Below are positions 32,284 to 42,913 of a stretch of DNA of 64,000 nt, in pieces. The position numbers were made by a program, and so were the translations under genes. The notes under the pieces are model-generated. The model was not told the origin of the DNA. It worked only from the letters and a program-made list of their open reading frames with translations, and searched no databases. This DNA comes from Zizania palustris (lineage: Eukaryota; Streptophyta; Magnoliopsida; Poales; Poaceae), in NCBI GenBank assembly GCA_019279435.1, contig JAAALK010000289.1, positions 28,698,603-28,762,602 of the forward strand, written 5' to 3'. The stretch's first letter is position 1; the number at the start of each line of letters is the position of its first letter.

Positions 32284-35200
32284 GCAACATGTCGAGGCTT
32301 GGAGGGCACGTGGATCATGGACTCTGGTTGTTCGCGCCACATGACCGGAGATGCAAATTGGTTCTCCAGCCTCACCACAACCAAGCAAAGGGAACATATC
32401 ACCTTCGGAAACAATCGAAGGAGTAGAGTGAAAGGTAAAGGTGTGGTAAGAATTAATTCGAACTTCACTCTCAAAGATGTTGCTTTGGTTGAGAACCTGG
32501 GATACAATTTGCTGTCTGTATCTCAGTTACTTGATGAGGGCTTCGAAGTGCGATTTCATCGCGATACTTCGCAAGTGCTCAATTCTGATGGCGTTGTTGT
32601 GTGTAAGATCTTTAGGGTTGGGAGAGTTTTTGGAGCTGATTTTTCAGAGTCGTCTGGTTCTTCTCATTGTCTTGTTACTCATTCAACTTCTGAGCTTTGG
32701 AAGTGGCATAGGAGACTAGGGCATATGAGCTTTGAATTGCTTGCTCGTCTGAGCGCCCTAGGTTTGATCCGAGGATTGCCCAAGCTCAAGTTTGAGAAGA
32801 ATTTAGTTTGCGCTCCTTGTCGACATGGTAAAATGATTGCCGCTTCGCATTCGCCAGTCACCACAGTGATGACTGAACAGCCCGGAGAACTTCTCCATAT
32901 GGACACTGTAGGTCCTTCTCGGGTTAGTTCTTTAGGCGGCAAGTGGTATGTACTTGTTATTGTCGACGATTTCTCTCGCTACTCTTGGGTCTTCTTTCTT
33001 GCCAGCAAGGATGAAGTGTTTTCACACTTTCGGAGCCTGGCTTTGAGACTGTTCACTGAACTCCCAGGTGCATTAAAATTCATTCGAAGTGATAATGGCA
33101 CCGAGTTCAAAAATAGTCTCTTTGTTGACTTTTGCATGGAGCATGGCATAGAACATCAATTCTCTGCTCCGCGGGTTCCTCAACAGAACGGTGTTGTTGA
33201 GAGGAAAAACCGCACTTTGGTTGAGATGGCTAGGACGATGCTCGACGAGCATAGGACTCCTAGAAAATTCTGGGCTGAGGCCATGAACACTGCTTGCTAC
33301 ATCTCAAACCGAATTTTCTTGCGCTCAATTTTAAACTTAACATCTTATGAGCTGCGTTTTGGGAGACAGCCCAAGGTTACTCATCTTCAAGTTTTTGGCT
33401 GTCGCTGCTTTATCCTAAAACGTGGTAACTTGGATAAATTTGAGTCGCGATCTTCTGACGGGATCTTTTTGGGCTATACTACTCATGGTCATTCTTATCG
33501 TGTTTATAACTTGGAAACTAACACTGTCATCGAGTCATGTAATGTGACTTTTGATGAATCAACCCCCTCTGTTAGTTCTGCTCTTGAACAGGCAAATGAA
33601 CACGACATGGAACAGACCCTATTCGAAGACGAAGATCCCGGAGAATTCGAGGATGATCCCCTACTACCCTCGACATCAACCCCCGAAGCTGACCCCGCTT
33701 CAACTACTTCGGCACGAGGTCCCGAAGCGACTACCTCAACATCGGTCATCTTGGACCACTCCAACGCACAAGTTGAGGGGGAGACTGCATCCCGCCGCGA
33801 GGCTCCACATTATGTTCAAAGGATGCACCCTCCCGAGCAGATCATTGGTGAGCTTGATCAAAGGGTAACTCGTTCTCATGCCCATTTCACTAATGCTGCT
33901 TTTGTTGCTTCTTTCGAGCCCTTAGATGTTAGTAATGCACTTTCTGATTCTAGTTGGATCAATGCCATGCATGAAGAGCTTGAGAATTTTGAAAGAAACC
34001 AAGTCTGGACTTTAGTTGATCCTCCACATAATGTTCATTTCATTGGAACAAAATGGATTTTCAAAAATAAACAAGGGGAGGATGGAACAATTGTTAGAAA
34101 TAAGGCTAGACTTGTAGCTCAGGGCTTTTCTCAACTAGAAGGGATTGATTTTACTGAAACTTTTGCACCTGTTGCTCGCCTTGAGGCCATTAGGATTTTG
34201 CTTGCCTTTGCGACATCCCGGGGATTCAAACTCTATCAAATGGATGTCAAAAGTGCTTTTCTTAATGGCTTCATAGGTGAAAATGTTTATGTAAAACAAC
34301 CCCCTGGTTTTGAAAACCCCAAGTACCCACATAAAGTCCTTAAACTTCATAAGGCTCTTTATGGACTCAAGCAGGCCCCTCGGGCTTGGTATGATAGACT
34401 TAAGTCTTTTCTGCTTGAGCGAGGGTATTTGATGGGCTCAGTTGATAAAACACTGTTTACTCTCAAGCATGGCAAAGATTTCCTCCTAGTTCAGATTTAT
34501 GTGGATGATATCATCTTTGGTGGCTCTTCTCATGCTTTAGTTGCCGAGTTTGCAGATACCATGAGCAGGGAGTTTGAAATGTCAATGATGGGTGAACTCA
34601 CCTTTTTCCTTGGTTTGCAAATCAAGCAAAGCAAACAAGGTACTTTTGTCCACCAGACAAAGTACACCAAGGACCTGCTCAAGAAATTCGACATGTCCGA
34701 TGCGAAGCCCCTCGCCACTCCAATGGCTACATCTGTAGCATTGGACCCTGACGAAGATGGAGAAGCCGTAGATCAGAAGGAGTTCCGAAGCATGATCGGC
34801 TCCCTCCTCTACTTAACTGCCACGAGGCCGGACATACACTTCGCAGTGTGTCTGTGCGCTCGTTTTCAGGCTTCACCACGAGCTTCGCACCGCCAAGCGG
34901 TTAAGCGCATTCTAAGGTATCTCAAACACACCCTTGAATTTGGCATATGGTATTCATCGTCTTCATCTTTATGTCTTAGAGGTTATTCAGATGCGGATTT
35001 TGCTGGATGTAGAATTGATAGGAAGAGTACCTCTGGTACTTGTCATTTTCTGGGTACTTCTCTGGTTTGCTGGTCTTCCCGCAAACAGTCTAGTGTTGCA
35101 CAATCGACGGCTGAGGCCGAATATGTTGCTGCAGCTAGCTGTTGCTCTCAGATTTTGTGGATGGTTTCCACTTTGCGGGATTTCGGGTTAGATTATAAGA

Positions 35201-35451
35201 GTGTTCCACTTTTCTGTGATAACACTAGTGCTATTTGTATTGCAAACAACCCGGTTCAGCACTCCAGAACCAAACACATTGATGTACGGTATCATTTTCT
35301 CAGAGATCACAATGAGAAGGGTGATATTGAACTTCAATATGTTGATACCCAACACCAGCTTGCCGATATTTTTACAAAACCCCTCGATGCTTCTCGATTT
35401 GCTTACTTGCGTGGGGAACTTGGTATTTGTCATCCCTACGGCATTTTGTGA
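32284..35451 (+). CDS. Element D pol: protease, integrase, RT, RNase H
   Basis: An intact frame of about 1055 codons, with no ATG at its beginning, expected to be made as a fusion with gag. Numbering from 32299, it contains protease MDSGCSRHMTG near residue 13, the integrase zinc domain (WHRRLGHMSF, CAPC) near 135-180 and the catalytic triad Asp202, Asp265 and Glu301, with the 35-residue spacing of DD35E. RT follows with WIFKNKQGEDG, QMDVKSAFLNGF and YVDD at 734-737, then RNase H with SDADFAG (Asp near 898), AEAEYVAA and DNTSAI. The order integrase before RT defines Ty1/Copia. No missing catalytic residue is seen. The stop TGA at 35449-35451 is followed at once by GGGGGAGC. Confidence 0.95.
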   Translation, partial: ATCRGLEGTWIMDSGCSRHMTGDANWFSSLTTTKQREHITFGNNRRSRVKGKGVVRINSNFTLKDVALVENLGYNLLSVSQLLDEGFEVRFHRDTSQVLNSDGVVVCKIFRVGRVFGADFSESSGSSHCLVTHSTSELWKWHRRLGHMSFELLARLSALGLIRGLPKLKFEKNLVCAPCRHGKMIAASHSPVTTVMTEQPGELLHMDTVGPSRVSSLGGKWYVLVIVDDFSRYSWVFFLASKDEVFSHFRSLALRLFTELPGALKFIRSDNGTEFKNSLFVDFCMEHGIEHQFSAPRVPQQNGVVERKNRTLVEMARTMLDEHRTPRKFWAEAMNTACYISNRIFLRSILNLTSYELRFGRQPKVTHLQVFGCRCFILKRGNLDKFESRSSDGIFLGYTTHGHSYRVYNLETNTVIESCNVTFDESTPSVSSALEQANEHDMEQTLFEDEDPGEFEDDPLLPSTSTPEADPASTTSARGPEATTSTSVILDHSNAQVEGETASRREAPHYVQRMHPPEQIIGELDQRVTRSHAHFTNAAFVASFEPLDVSNALSDSSWINAMHEELENFERNQVWTLVDPPHNVHFIGTKWIFKNKQGEDGTIVRNKARLVAQGFSQLEGIDFTETFAPVARLEAIRILLAFATSRGFKLYQMDVKSAFLNGFIGENVYVKQPPGFENPKYPHKVLKLHKALYGLKQAPRAWYDRLKSFLLERGYLMGSVDKTLFTLKHGKDFLLVQIYVDDIIFGGSSHALVAEFADTMSREFEMSMMGELTFFLGLQIKQSKQGTFVHQTKYTKDLLKKFDMSDAKPLATPMATSVALDPDEDGEAVDQKEFRSMIGSLLYLTATRPDIHFAVCLCARFQASPRASHRQAVKRILRYLKHTLEFGIWYSSSSSLCLRGYSDADFAGCRIDRKSTSGTCHFLGTSLVCWSSRKQSSVAQSTAEAEYVAAASCCSQILWMVSTLRDFGLDYKSVPLFCDNTSAICIANNPVQHSRTKHIDVRYHFLRDHNEKGDIELQYVDTQHQLADIFTKPLDASRFAYLRGELGICHPYGIL

Positions 35452-36330
35452 GGGGGAGCTGACTTTAAATGTCTTGCATACGCTCATTATGTGTGGAATT
35501 GCACTTACATATTTTGCTATTATATGCCTGCTTTTGATTCAAAGAAATCATGACAGCTCAGCTCTATGAAATATATCTGGAACATTGGTTGTGCATGCTG
35601 TTTTATTTTCTAAACTCAAAACTTGCTCACCGCACAATCTTGCATATAGCTTGTTTAGACTGGACTGCTTTTAGCTATCTTTTATCTACTTGACAGCAAG
35701 ACACTGTTCCTTGGATGCTAAAATATGCAACTTGAAAAATGTGTTCTTTATTCATGGATACTCATCAAAATAATTAACTCATCAAAATCAAAATCAAAAT
35801 CCATGATTTGTCTGGTTTCAATGAAAAGATCCAGGAGGGTTTGTTTGTCGCACTACTCTATTCTAGACCGCTTACCATTGCACATTGGTCTGAACTGGGA
35901 TAGTGTAGTGTATGCCAAAATCACCGCCTTAAGCTTCAGATGGCTTTCTTGCCTAGGCTTGGCTTGATTGGAAAGTATAAGGTGGACAAACAAATAACCC
36001 CTGGCATTAAGAAAAGAACAACAAATTTAATGGCTCATCAAGATTGCTTTCAAAGCTCCTTTTGAACAAGACTTGTCTGTCTAGGGTAGAACTTGTTAGC
36101 TTTGCGCAGTCCTTGCCTTCTCATGTCTAGCTGCTTTGATTACGTGGTGATGCTTTTACTTCAAAATGACAAAATCACATGCCATCATCTTGTTTCACAG
36201 ATTGTTAAATTGAAGTGAGCACATGATCATTTGTGTTAATCTTGGCATATTTTTGCATTATATGTCTGTGCAATTCTATTCATTTCGCAGCTTTGCATCT
36301 TTTGAATGCTCCTTGATGCTTGCATTGCCA
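35452..36330 (+). other. Element D 3' untranslated region
   Basis: AT-rich segment between pol and the purine tracts. The only open frames are short and unlike known proteins. I see no envelope-like ORF, which some Sireviruses carry here. Confidence 0.6.
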
Positions 36331-36654
36331 AAGGGGGAGAGATTTTGCTATGTTCTCTGCTGCAAGAAGGCATTATTTCTAAAGGGGGAGAGATTTTTGA
36401 CATAAAGGGGGAGAAAAATTTGCTTAACTCAGGGGGAGTTCTTATCAAGGGGAGATTTGCCAAAGGGCTTTTACTCTTTTGAGAAAGGGGGAGAAAAATT
36501 CTTTTATCAAGTGACATGCTTTGGCTCTTTTCTGAGTTTTTATGGTGACATGCTTTGGCTCTTTTCTGAGTTTTTATGGTCACTTGTGTGCTGAAAGCTT
36601 TTCATTTTTCTTGAAATTTGATTTGGTTGTCAATGCACTCATCAAGGGGGAGAT
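36331..36654 (+). repeat. Cluster of PPT-like purine tracts before the 3' LTR of D
   Basis: Six to seven AAGGGGGAGA-like tracts lie at about 36331, 36381, 36404, 36431, 36447, 36484 and finally 36644-36653, the last being next to the LTR and so the functional PPT. Repeated PPT motifs upstream of the 3' LTR are a described Sirevirus signature. Confidence 0.88.
36511..36578 (+). repeat. 34-bp perfect tandem duplication in D
   Basis: The unit GTGACATGCTTTGGCTCTTT plus fourteen more bases occurs at 36511-36544 and again at 36545-36578 without a mismatch, between two of the purine tracts. Confidence 0.95.
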
Positions 36655-38606
36655 TGAGAAACCAAGGGTGGTTTCGGTCTTTGTGATGAGTGATTGACAG
36701 GTTTTGTACCCTCTGTTCGAAGGGTACCTCCGAAGGGTGTTCGGAGGTGTGTCACCGGAGTGTGTTCGGTGTTTGCTTGCTGCAGCTGTGCAGCGGAGTG
36801 TACCTGTCGGAGGGGTCCGACAGTACGCGATGACTGGGTTCGTACCGATGGCTTCGGTACTTTGGGCGGTACACCGGAGTGTGTGCCGGAGGTTGCTAAC
36901 CCGGAGAGGTCTCCGGAGTACTGGATACACTTGTTTGCTTGTCTGTGGTGCGCAGGGACTTCGGAGGCGACGGACAGGGTTCGAGCCGGGTGAACCTGGG
37001 TCAAGCGGGTGGCTTGATGCCAGGGGAGCGGGGAGCTCCGTCACGGTGGCTGCGAAGGTGGTCCGGGTCGGTCCTCGGGTCGAGGCGTGCCAGGTGAAGG
37101 CAGAGAGTGCGGAGCGTGGCTCCGGCTGAAGGTACTCCGAGACAAAGTCCTCGGAGGTGAGGCACTTCGAAGGTACTCCGAATGGAGTGACTTCGGAGTT
37201 GGTGGAACAAGTCCTCTGCGGAGGCAAGGTGTTCGAAGTGTGCTCCGGAGGGAGACACTCGAAGGTTACCCGACGAAGGTCTCAGAAGTCGAGGCGCATC
37301 GAAGGCATGGTCCGGGTGAGGCTCGTCGAGGAGTGTGCTCGGGAAGAGGCACTGCGACGGAGTGCTCATGGAATGCTTCATGCGGAGGCCTTGGACGAAG
37401 AAGGGACTTCGAAGGGTGGTACTCCGAAGGTGAGGCTTCGGAGTGAGGATGACTTGAGGTGCTTCGGCCATGCATGGCTTCGGTACACGGACGGACGGTG
37501 TTCGAGCTCGGAGTAGCTGCGAAGCCGTGGTGATCCACTCCGGAGGTGGTGGTGCGAAGGCCCAAGGGCTTTGACGGCTTCGGCTCAAAACCGTCACTGT
37601 ATCGAAGGTCATCTTCGGCGGAGCGAAGGCCAACAGGCTGCAGGCTTCTCGCCGAAGCTACCGCACCCTCGCGTGCGAAGGGAGGTTCCAGAAGTCAACT
37701 CTGTAAAGGCTGACACTGTCTGTTCTGAAAAAGGCTGACACTGTCCCCTCTGCAGCTGACAGAGAAGCCTCCAAAATAAAGGTGGACTACCTTTTGTACC
37801 CCTTAGTTCTGTAGAGACAAATCTGTTGTAAACCCTAGGGGTAAAGTAGTCACTTCCTTAGGATGAAGCCGTGTGCTATAAATATGGGGGCTCGGTAGGA
37901 AACATTTAACACTTTGAGCATTTACTGTTGAGCTCCTGTAGACAGACCTCACTGTATTCATTCTGAGTTCAATTTATTTTGTGTTCCTTGTTCAAGCGGC
38001 GAAGCCCTGCTTCTTTGTGCTTTTGCTTGAGCTCGTATTGCATACCTCGCTAGTCTTAGTGCACCGAAGCTTGTTTTGGCGAAGGGTGTTTTTATTGCGA
38101 AGTGTGTTTTACAGTGTGCTGTCGCTCTGTGTAACACGAGGCAAGACCTCGCTGCTTACTAGCGAAGCCCTGTTCTGTTCCCGTAGTGCTTCTTGTGTCG
38201 AAGCCCTTAGCGTAGTCCTTTTGCGTGTGCGTGTAGACCTTCGGGTACGAAGCCCAGCACCCGTTGCTGTCGCCAAGTACTTGGTCGAAGTCCTCAGAGG
38301 GCTGTCCACTCTTGCGAAGGGTGAAGTGCGAAGCCTGCTCGAAGCACCTCGTGTGCGGAGCCTGCACTGACTTAGCAGAGTAGATTTTCGAGGGTTGTAA
38401 GTGGAGCGAAGTCTTCTTGGCTTCGAACTTTTGCTCCTCCGAAGCCTGTGTTTGAAGGTGTCGAAGTACCTCCGAACCAGACCTTCGAAGGTAGTGTTCG
38501 AAGCCTGTTCCGCAGAAGACAGAACCGAACCGAAGGCTAAGTTTTTAGCCCGAATTTTTAAAAGCTCCCATTCACCCCCCCTCTGGTCGCCGTTTCCGGT
38601 CCAACA
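36655..38606 (+). repeat. 3' LTR of element D (1952 bp)
   Basis: Same length and ends as 27806-29757. One difference seen by eye (37874 T against 29025 G). It is followed by the target duplication GTATT. Confidence 0.97.
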
Positions 38607-38611
38607 GTATT

Positions 38612-39042
38612 GGCTTCACATCACTCATATCAAACTTCTTCAGCAGATCCTTGATGTATTTCGTCTGATGAACGAAAGTATCTTGTTTGTATTGCTTGAT
38701 TTGCAACCCAAGGAAGAAAGTAAGCTCCCCCATTATCGACATCTCAAATTCCCTGCTCATTGATTATGCAAACTCAGCAACAAGTGCATGTGAAGAACCA
38801 CCAAAGAGGAAATCTTTGCCATGCTTGAGAGTGAATAAGGTTTTATCAACAGACCCCATCAAATACCCATGCTCAAACAAAAATGATATAAGCTTATCAT
38901 ACCATGCTCTAAGTGCCTACGTGAGCCCATACAAAGCTTTGTGGAGTTAGAAAACTCTATGTGGGTATTTGAGATGTTCAAAGCCGGGGGTTGCTTGACA
39001 TACACATCCTCTCCTATGAAACCATTTTGGAAGGCACTTTTG
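38612..39042 (-). pseudogene. Element F RT, C-terminal part
   Basis: Minus-strand translation from the E junction gives DVKSAFQNGFIGEDVYVKQP, then, with frameshifts, the ALYGL/WYD region and a piece beginning MSREFEMSIMGELTFFLGLQ through LLKKFDMSDVKP. It is closely related to D pol. The D element is inserted immediately after DVKP. The YVDD region around 38800-38830 is present but out of frame. Confidence 0.82.
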
Positions 39043-39047
39043 ACATC

Positions 39048-39541
39048 TGTTGGCATAAAAGATTACGCTAACAGGTTCTCTAAGATTAAGAACTAACAAA
39101 CAGTGAATTTGTGTTGAGAACTATCTCAAGCCTCCAAATTGGATAATAGCTTAAGTAGTCTGAAATTGTGTATTGAATAGTTGAGTATTCGATGCCCATT
39201 ACAGAGTAAGAAGAAGGGTATTTATAGGAAAAAAGTCTAAGGAAAATGCCTATTTACCCCTCAATTACAACCGACATAGTGGAAACTATTCGGTAACCCG
39301 AATAGGGTTAAAATAGTAAAATCTACTCGGAGAAGGAAGATAAGGCAAACATCTTATCAGTCTTGCTATTTTCCACCGAAGCTTCATAGCCTGCGGAGGG
39401 TACCTTCGAGTCCTCGAGTCGAAGCATCCTCCGGCATAGAAACTTCGTCACCTCCGGAAATGAACTCAAGCTTTGATGCTAGTAAGTCATCTTTGACTGT
39501 TGATTTCTAAAGTCCTGAGGATGAAGTATTTTCCCCCAATA
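39048..39541 (-). repeat. 3' LTR of element E (494 bp)
   Basis: On the minus strand it starts TATTGGGGGAAAATACTTC (TG changed to TA) and ends TTATGCCAACA. It keeps TATAAATA on the minus strand at 39219-39226. Confidence 0.92.
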
Positions 39542-39933
39542 GTAGCCCCTCGAATACGGTTCTCTGATTTAATCTGCATGGTAGGAAAGCAATATACGCA
39601 AGGAACATTTTCATATTCAGGGACTTAGAGAAATTTGAAGGTATTACAACTATTTGAAGGGTATTTGACATCGAGGCATCCCCAATGAGAGATTCGAACT
39701 AGGACTGTTGTGTGAACACTTCGCAGGAAAAGGAACCGTTGCGGAGGTAAAACGTCGTGAAGAGCCGTTAATTTTGAGTCGTTACCCTTCAAGTAGCCGT
39801 TATGCTCCCGAAAAGGTAACGGTCGAAATTTTACCGTGAGTTCACATCTTTTCACTTCCTGGTCCCACCCGCTAGTGACAGAAGTCGAACCTGCAGTGTG
39901 AATGCGACCGAAGCGCAACAGCTAGCGGAAGGC
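39542..39933. other. Element E 3' region upstream of the antisense gene
   Basis: No coding segment seen. GAGGGGCTAC on the minus strand next to the LTR is the probable PPT. Read on the plus strand this is the promoter-side flank of the antisense gene. Confidence 0.4.
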
Positions 39934-39940
39934 TATAAAA
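39934..39940 (+). promoter_or_regulatory. Candidate TATA box for the antisense gene of E
   Basis: TATAAAA in the setting GGCTATAAAAGGGG lies 97 bp upstream of the ATG at 40037 on the plus strand, opposite to E transcription. The distance suits a plant TATA box with a leader of about 65-70 bases. Confidence 0.55.
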
Positions 39941-40036
39941 GGGGATCAAAATCCGCCAAAAACTTTTACCGTGCCTGACTTCCGAAGTTTACTTTCTTCA
40001 ACCTCCAAATCTCCCAACTTTCTGAGTGATCGAGTC

Positions 40037-42828
40037 ATGGAGAGGACCAGCAACACCGTGCCGGCGGCAACAAGCACTTTAGTGCAAAGGCAAGCTTGGG
40101 CGGCTTCGGTAGCAGCGGCCATGGCGGGGGCTCTAGGAGGTTCATGGCCCAAGAATCCTTGGGAGCTCCGCCCTCCATCCAAGAAGTAGATCCTGCAAAG
40201 CTTCCTCATCGGCCAATCCATCAGCACTGCAGAGTCCATCGAAGAGGCGGTGGCTAGGAAGCTGGGCCCCAGAATGAGGACTCGGGTCCTCGGAATAGAG
40301 TCGACCCCAAGGCCACGAAGCGGAGAAGTAGTAGTCTTCGAAGTTGGTCTTGGGCTCCCTGCCTTCAGCTTTTTATCAAAGGTATTGGAAATGTTTCACA
40401 TTACCTGGCCTCAACTGTCCCCCAATGCCATCGCAAGGCTGGCGATCTTCGAGTGGGCATTTTGGGCCAAAGGATGCGAAGGATGATCGGAGGTCTTCGT
40501 TGCCACCCACGAAGCAATCTGCTAGCCGAAGCCACGAGATGGCCCCGGAGACACCAAGGTGATAACAGCATTCGGAAGCTTCAACTTCCACCTGTGGAAG
40601 GAGCATCCTCAACACTTCCCGGCGAAGGCCATCAATGACCGATGGTACACCAACTGGATCCTCTGGTGGTTCTACGTCGAGGTCGGAGAAGACTCTAGCT
40701 TCGCGGGGCCTCTCCAATAAATCTGGTTTCAGAAGGAGGCAAAAGTCACTCCGAACCCAAGCCTGCTCTCAACGCGGCTTGGGTTACTCTCTTCGATAGC
40801 CAGCCGCATGAGCATGCGGGACTTGGCCAAAGAGTTCATCGCCCTCTGAATTCCACCTCTCGGAGTCGACTAGCCGATAGTGTTCCAACAAGCTTCGGAG
40901 GGAGAGCTTCGAAGTCTAGTAACCCTTCGAACTTCCTGCAGTAGTATGTTATAAAAGAAATAGCATACTTATAATATGCTACCTTTTTTCAGTGGCCCCT
41001 TTGGTGTTATCTCCGGAGCAGATAGTGAGAGCCACCGAACGGGTTCTCAGAGCCCCTACGGTAGTAGAGAGGCAGAAAAGGATGGAGCTGGTAGGAAGTT
41101 GGGAGTGCTTCAATAGAGTGTGGAGGGCCCTCGGAATGGCGCCCCCACCTCTACCAGACTTCGACCCAACCAGAGCGGCCCATCGGAAAAGGAAGGCTAC
41201 CGCCGAGCCTTTGAAGAAGGTTGCCAAGACTCCAATCAAGAAGGGGGAAGAAAGTGGCCAAACCTCCTCCTCAGCTAACTCCGGCGTCATCTGCTTCATC
41301 CTTGGGCATTCAGAGCTCATCTTCGGAAGACTCCGGGAACAAGGGCTCCGAAAACAAGGGCTCCGATGTTCAAATGGGAAAAGCCCTAGAAAATTATCTT
41401 CTCGATGACATCGAAGATGAAGCGGTGAACACAGTCAGAGTTCCTGCTCGAGAGACTGCTAAGGCAGACATGGCTCGCTCTCCTGCACCCGTCGCCGTGA
41501 GTTCAGAGCTGGAAACGGTTATCCCCAACTCACCCGTGGTTGGGGTGATAGTGACGGAGGTCAAGCCGCCTGCAGCAGCTACACCGGAGAGGACTTCGGG
41601 GGACAACCTCGACGAATACCTCCGGATGTACGAGGTCTCGGAGGACACTGCAATTTTACCTCAAGGCACCAACAAAGGTACACTTCGAAGCTTTTGCCTT
41701 TATCATCCCTATAATAGTTATTACCCACAAATATTCATCAAGTATCTTAATGTTGTAGGTGCGTCGAGGAGTAGCGCAGCTCCGGCCATAGATGGAGCTC
41801 TAGCTTCTCTCGGAGTTGAAGCTCTGATGGACACAGCAGCTCCAACGATTGGAGCCGTCTCAAGCGAAGCGGTTCCAGCCAAGGGGGCACCGGTCGAGGG
41901 AGGATCTACCTCCGCCAGAGTTGATCCTCCGGCTTTCATACCAGGGAGGGGAAAAAGCATGACGAGCCATGGACTGCCCCCTACCTCGACAATGATGCCT
42001 TCCTTCAATGACCCTTCGGCAAGTAACTCGGAGGAGGAGGCGACCGCAGATGATCGCTAGGCTTTGTCCTGGCTCCCTTTGTTGGCTCCCTTCTTGGAGC
42101 AATGAACGGGCCTCTAGGCGCTTCTGGAGCCCTTGGCGGAGAAGGGCCAAAAAGTCGTAAACTCTGACTTGGTCTCTGTCTTGAGCGAGGCTAGAGCCCC
42201 GGAGCTCAATCTAGCCCTCGAAAGGGCTGCCCTTCAGGTATACAACGTACCACAAGTGCATTTAATTAATAAATGGAATTACCTAGTACTTACTTGCTCT
42301 TTTTTGCAGCAATTTGTCCTTGCTAGAGTGGTAGTGACTTCCAACGAAGTCGAAACCAATCGGCTCAAGAGGAAGGTTACTACCCTGCAGTCCGCACTCA
42401 AAAGCTCCGAAGATAAAACACTTCAGCTGAAGACGGAGCTCCTTCAAGAACGGAGGGCTAGGGCCGCCACCGATGAAGCCCTCCGAATCGAGCGGCAAAG
42501 CAGCACTAAACTCCAAACTTCGGCCCAAGAGGTCGAAGCAGTATGTGTGGTGCTCGGAGCGGAGGTGGAGAATCTTCGACAAGCGGCAGCCACTTCGAGC
42601 GCACAACTTGTAGAACTCCAAGACTCGCTTAAACATGCCATGGCTCAGAAAAGCACCCTGCTGTCCAAAATGGCCGAAGTATCTGCTGCTGCTGCGGGGC
42701 TGGAGGCGGTAGAGACAAAGAATGCTGCAATAGCAGAGCGTACCTTGGATGCCCTTCAGGGTACCTTGGAGTACTTCAGCACCATGTTCCCTTCGTCTTC
42801 TACTACGGCGAGCGAGCCCCTCGACTAG
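40037..42828 (+). pseudogene. Intron-containing antisense gene in the 3' region of Tat element E
   Basis: The plus strand, antisense to E pol, carries a degraded multi-exon gene. The first exon (ATG 40037, MERTSNTVPAATSTLVQRQA) leads, through a TAG at 40187, into EEAVARKLGP and VGLGLPAFSFLSKVLEMF, which resembles the putative gypsy-type transposon domain (PF04195) found in plant Tat elements. Further segments are FNFHLWKEHPQHF and EQIVRATERVL, an acidic/serine-rich middle, and a C-terminal coiled coil (NRLKRKVTTLQSALKSSED). Introns with GT-AG ends fit at 40919-40992, 41678-41758 and 42238-42309. The tail ends at 42828, 85 bp from the pol stop of E, tail to tail. Stops at 40187, 40484 and about 42058-42110 and a frameshift near 40486 show decay. 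Function unknown. Confidence 0.65.
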
Positions 42829-42913
42829 AAGCTGAATATGATTCAAGTGGCGACAAAGCTGATGATGGGCTCTGACGTTCGGTACAGAGAGATCTCCAGA
42901 CAAGTTGTTGTGC

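Larger units (their letters stand above)
27806..38606 (+). mobile_element. Young Sirevirus (Copia) element D
   Basis: A complete 10801-bp plus-strand element with two 1952-bp LTRs and the target duplication GTATT (27801-27805, 38607-38611). Internal order: initiator-Met PBS, gag, second gag segment with coiled coil and zinc knuckle, then protease, integrase, RT and RNase H in Copia order, a 1.2-kb 3' region and a series of AAGGGGGAGA tracts. The multiple PPT-like tracts, large LTRs with CG-centred palindromes and long gag are known Sirevirus traits. By eye I find one mismatch between the LTRs (29025 G, 37874 T). At 1.3e-8 substitutions per site per year that is some tens of thousands of years. 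Confidence 0.95.

Noticed and set aside
35725..35967. Possible envelope-like ORF downstream of D pol
   Set aside because: Only 80 codons, no signal peptide or transmembrane pattern, and F has nothing comparable.
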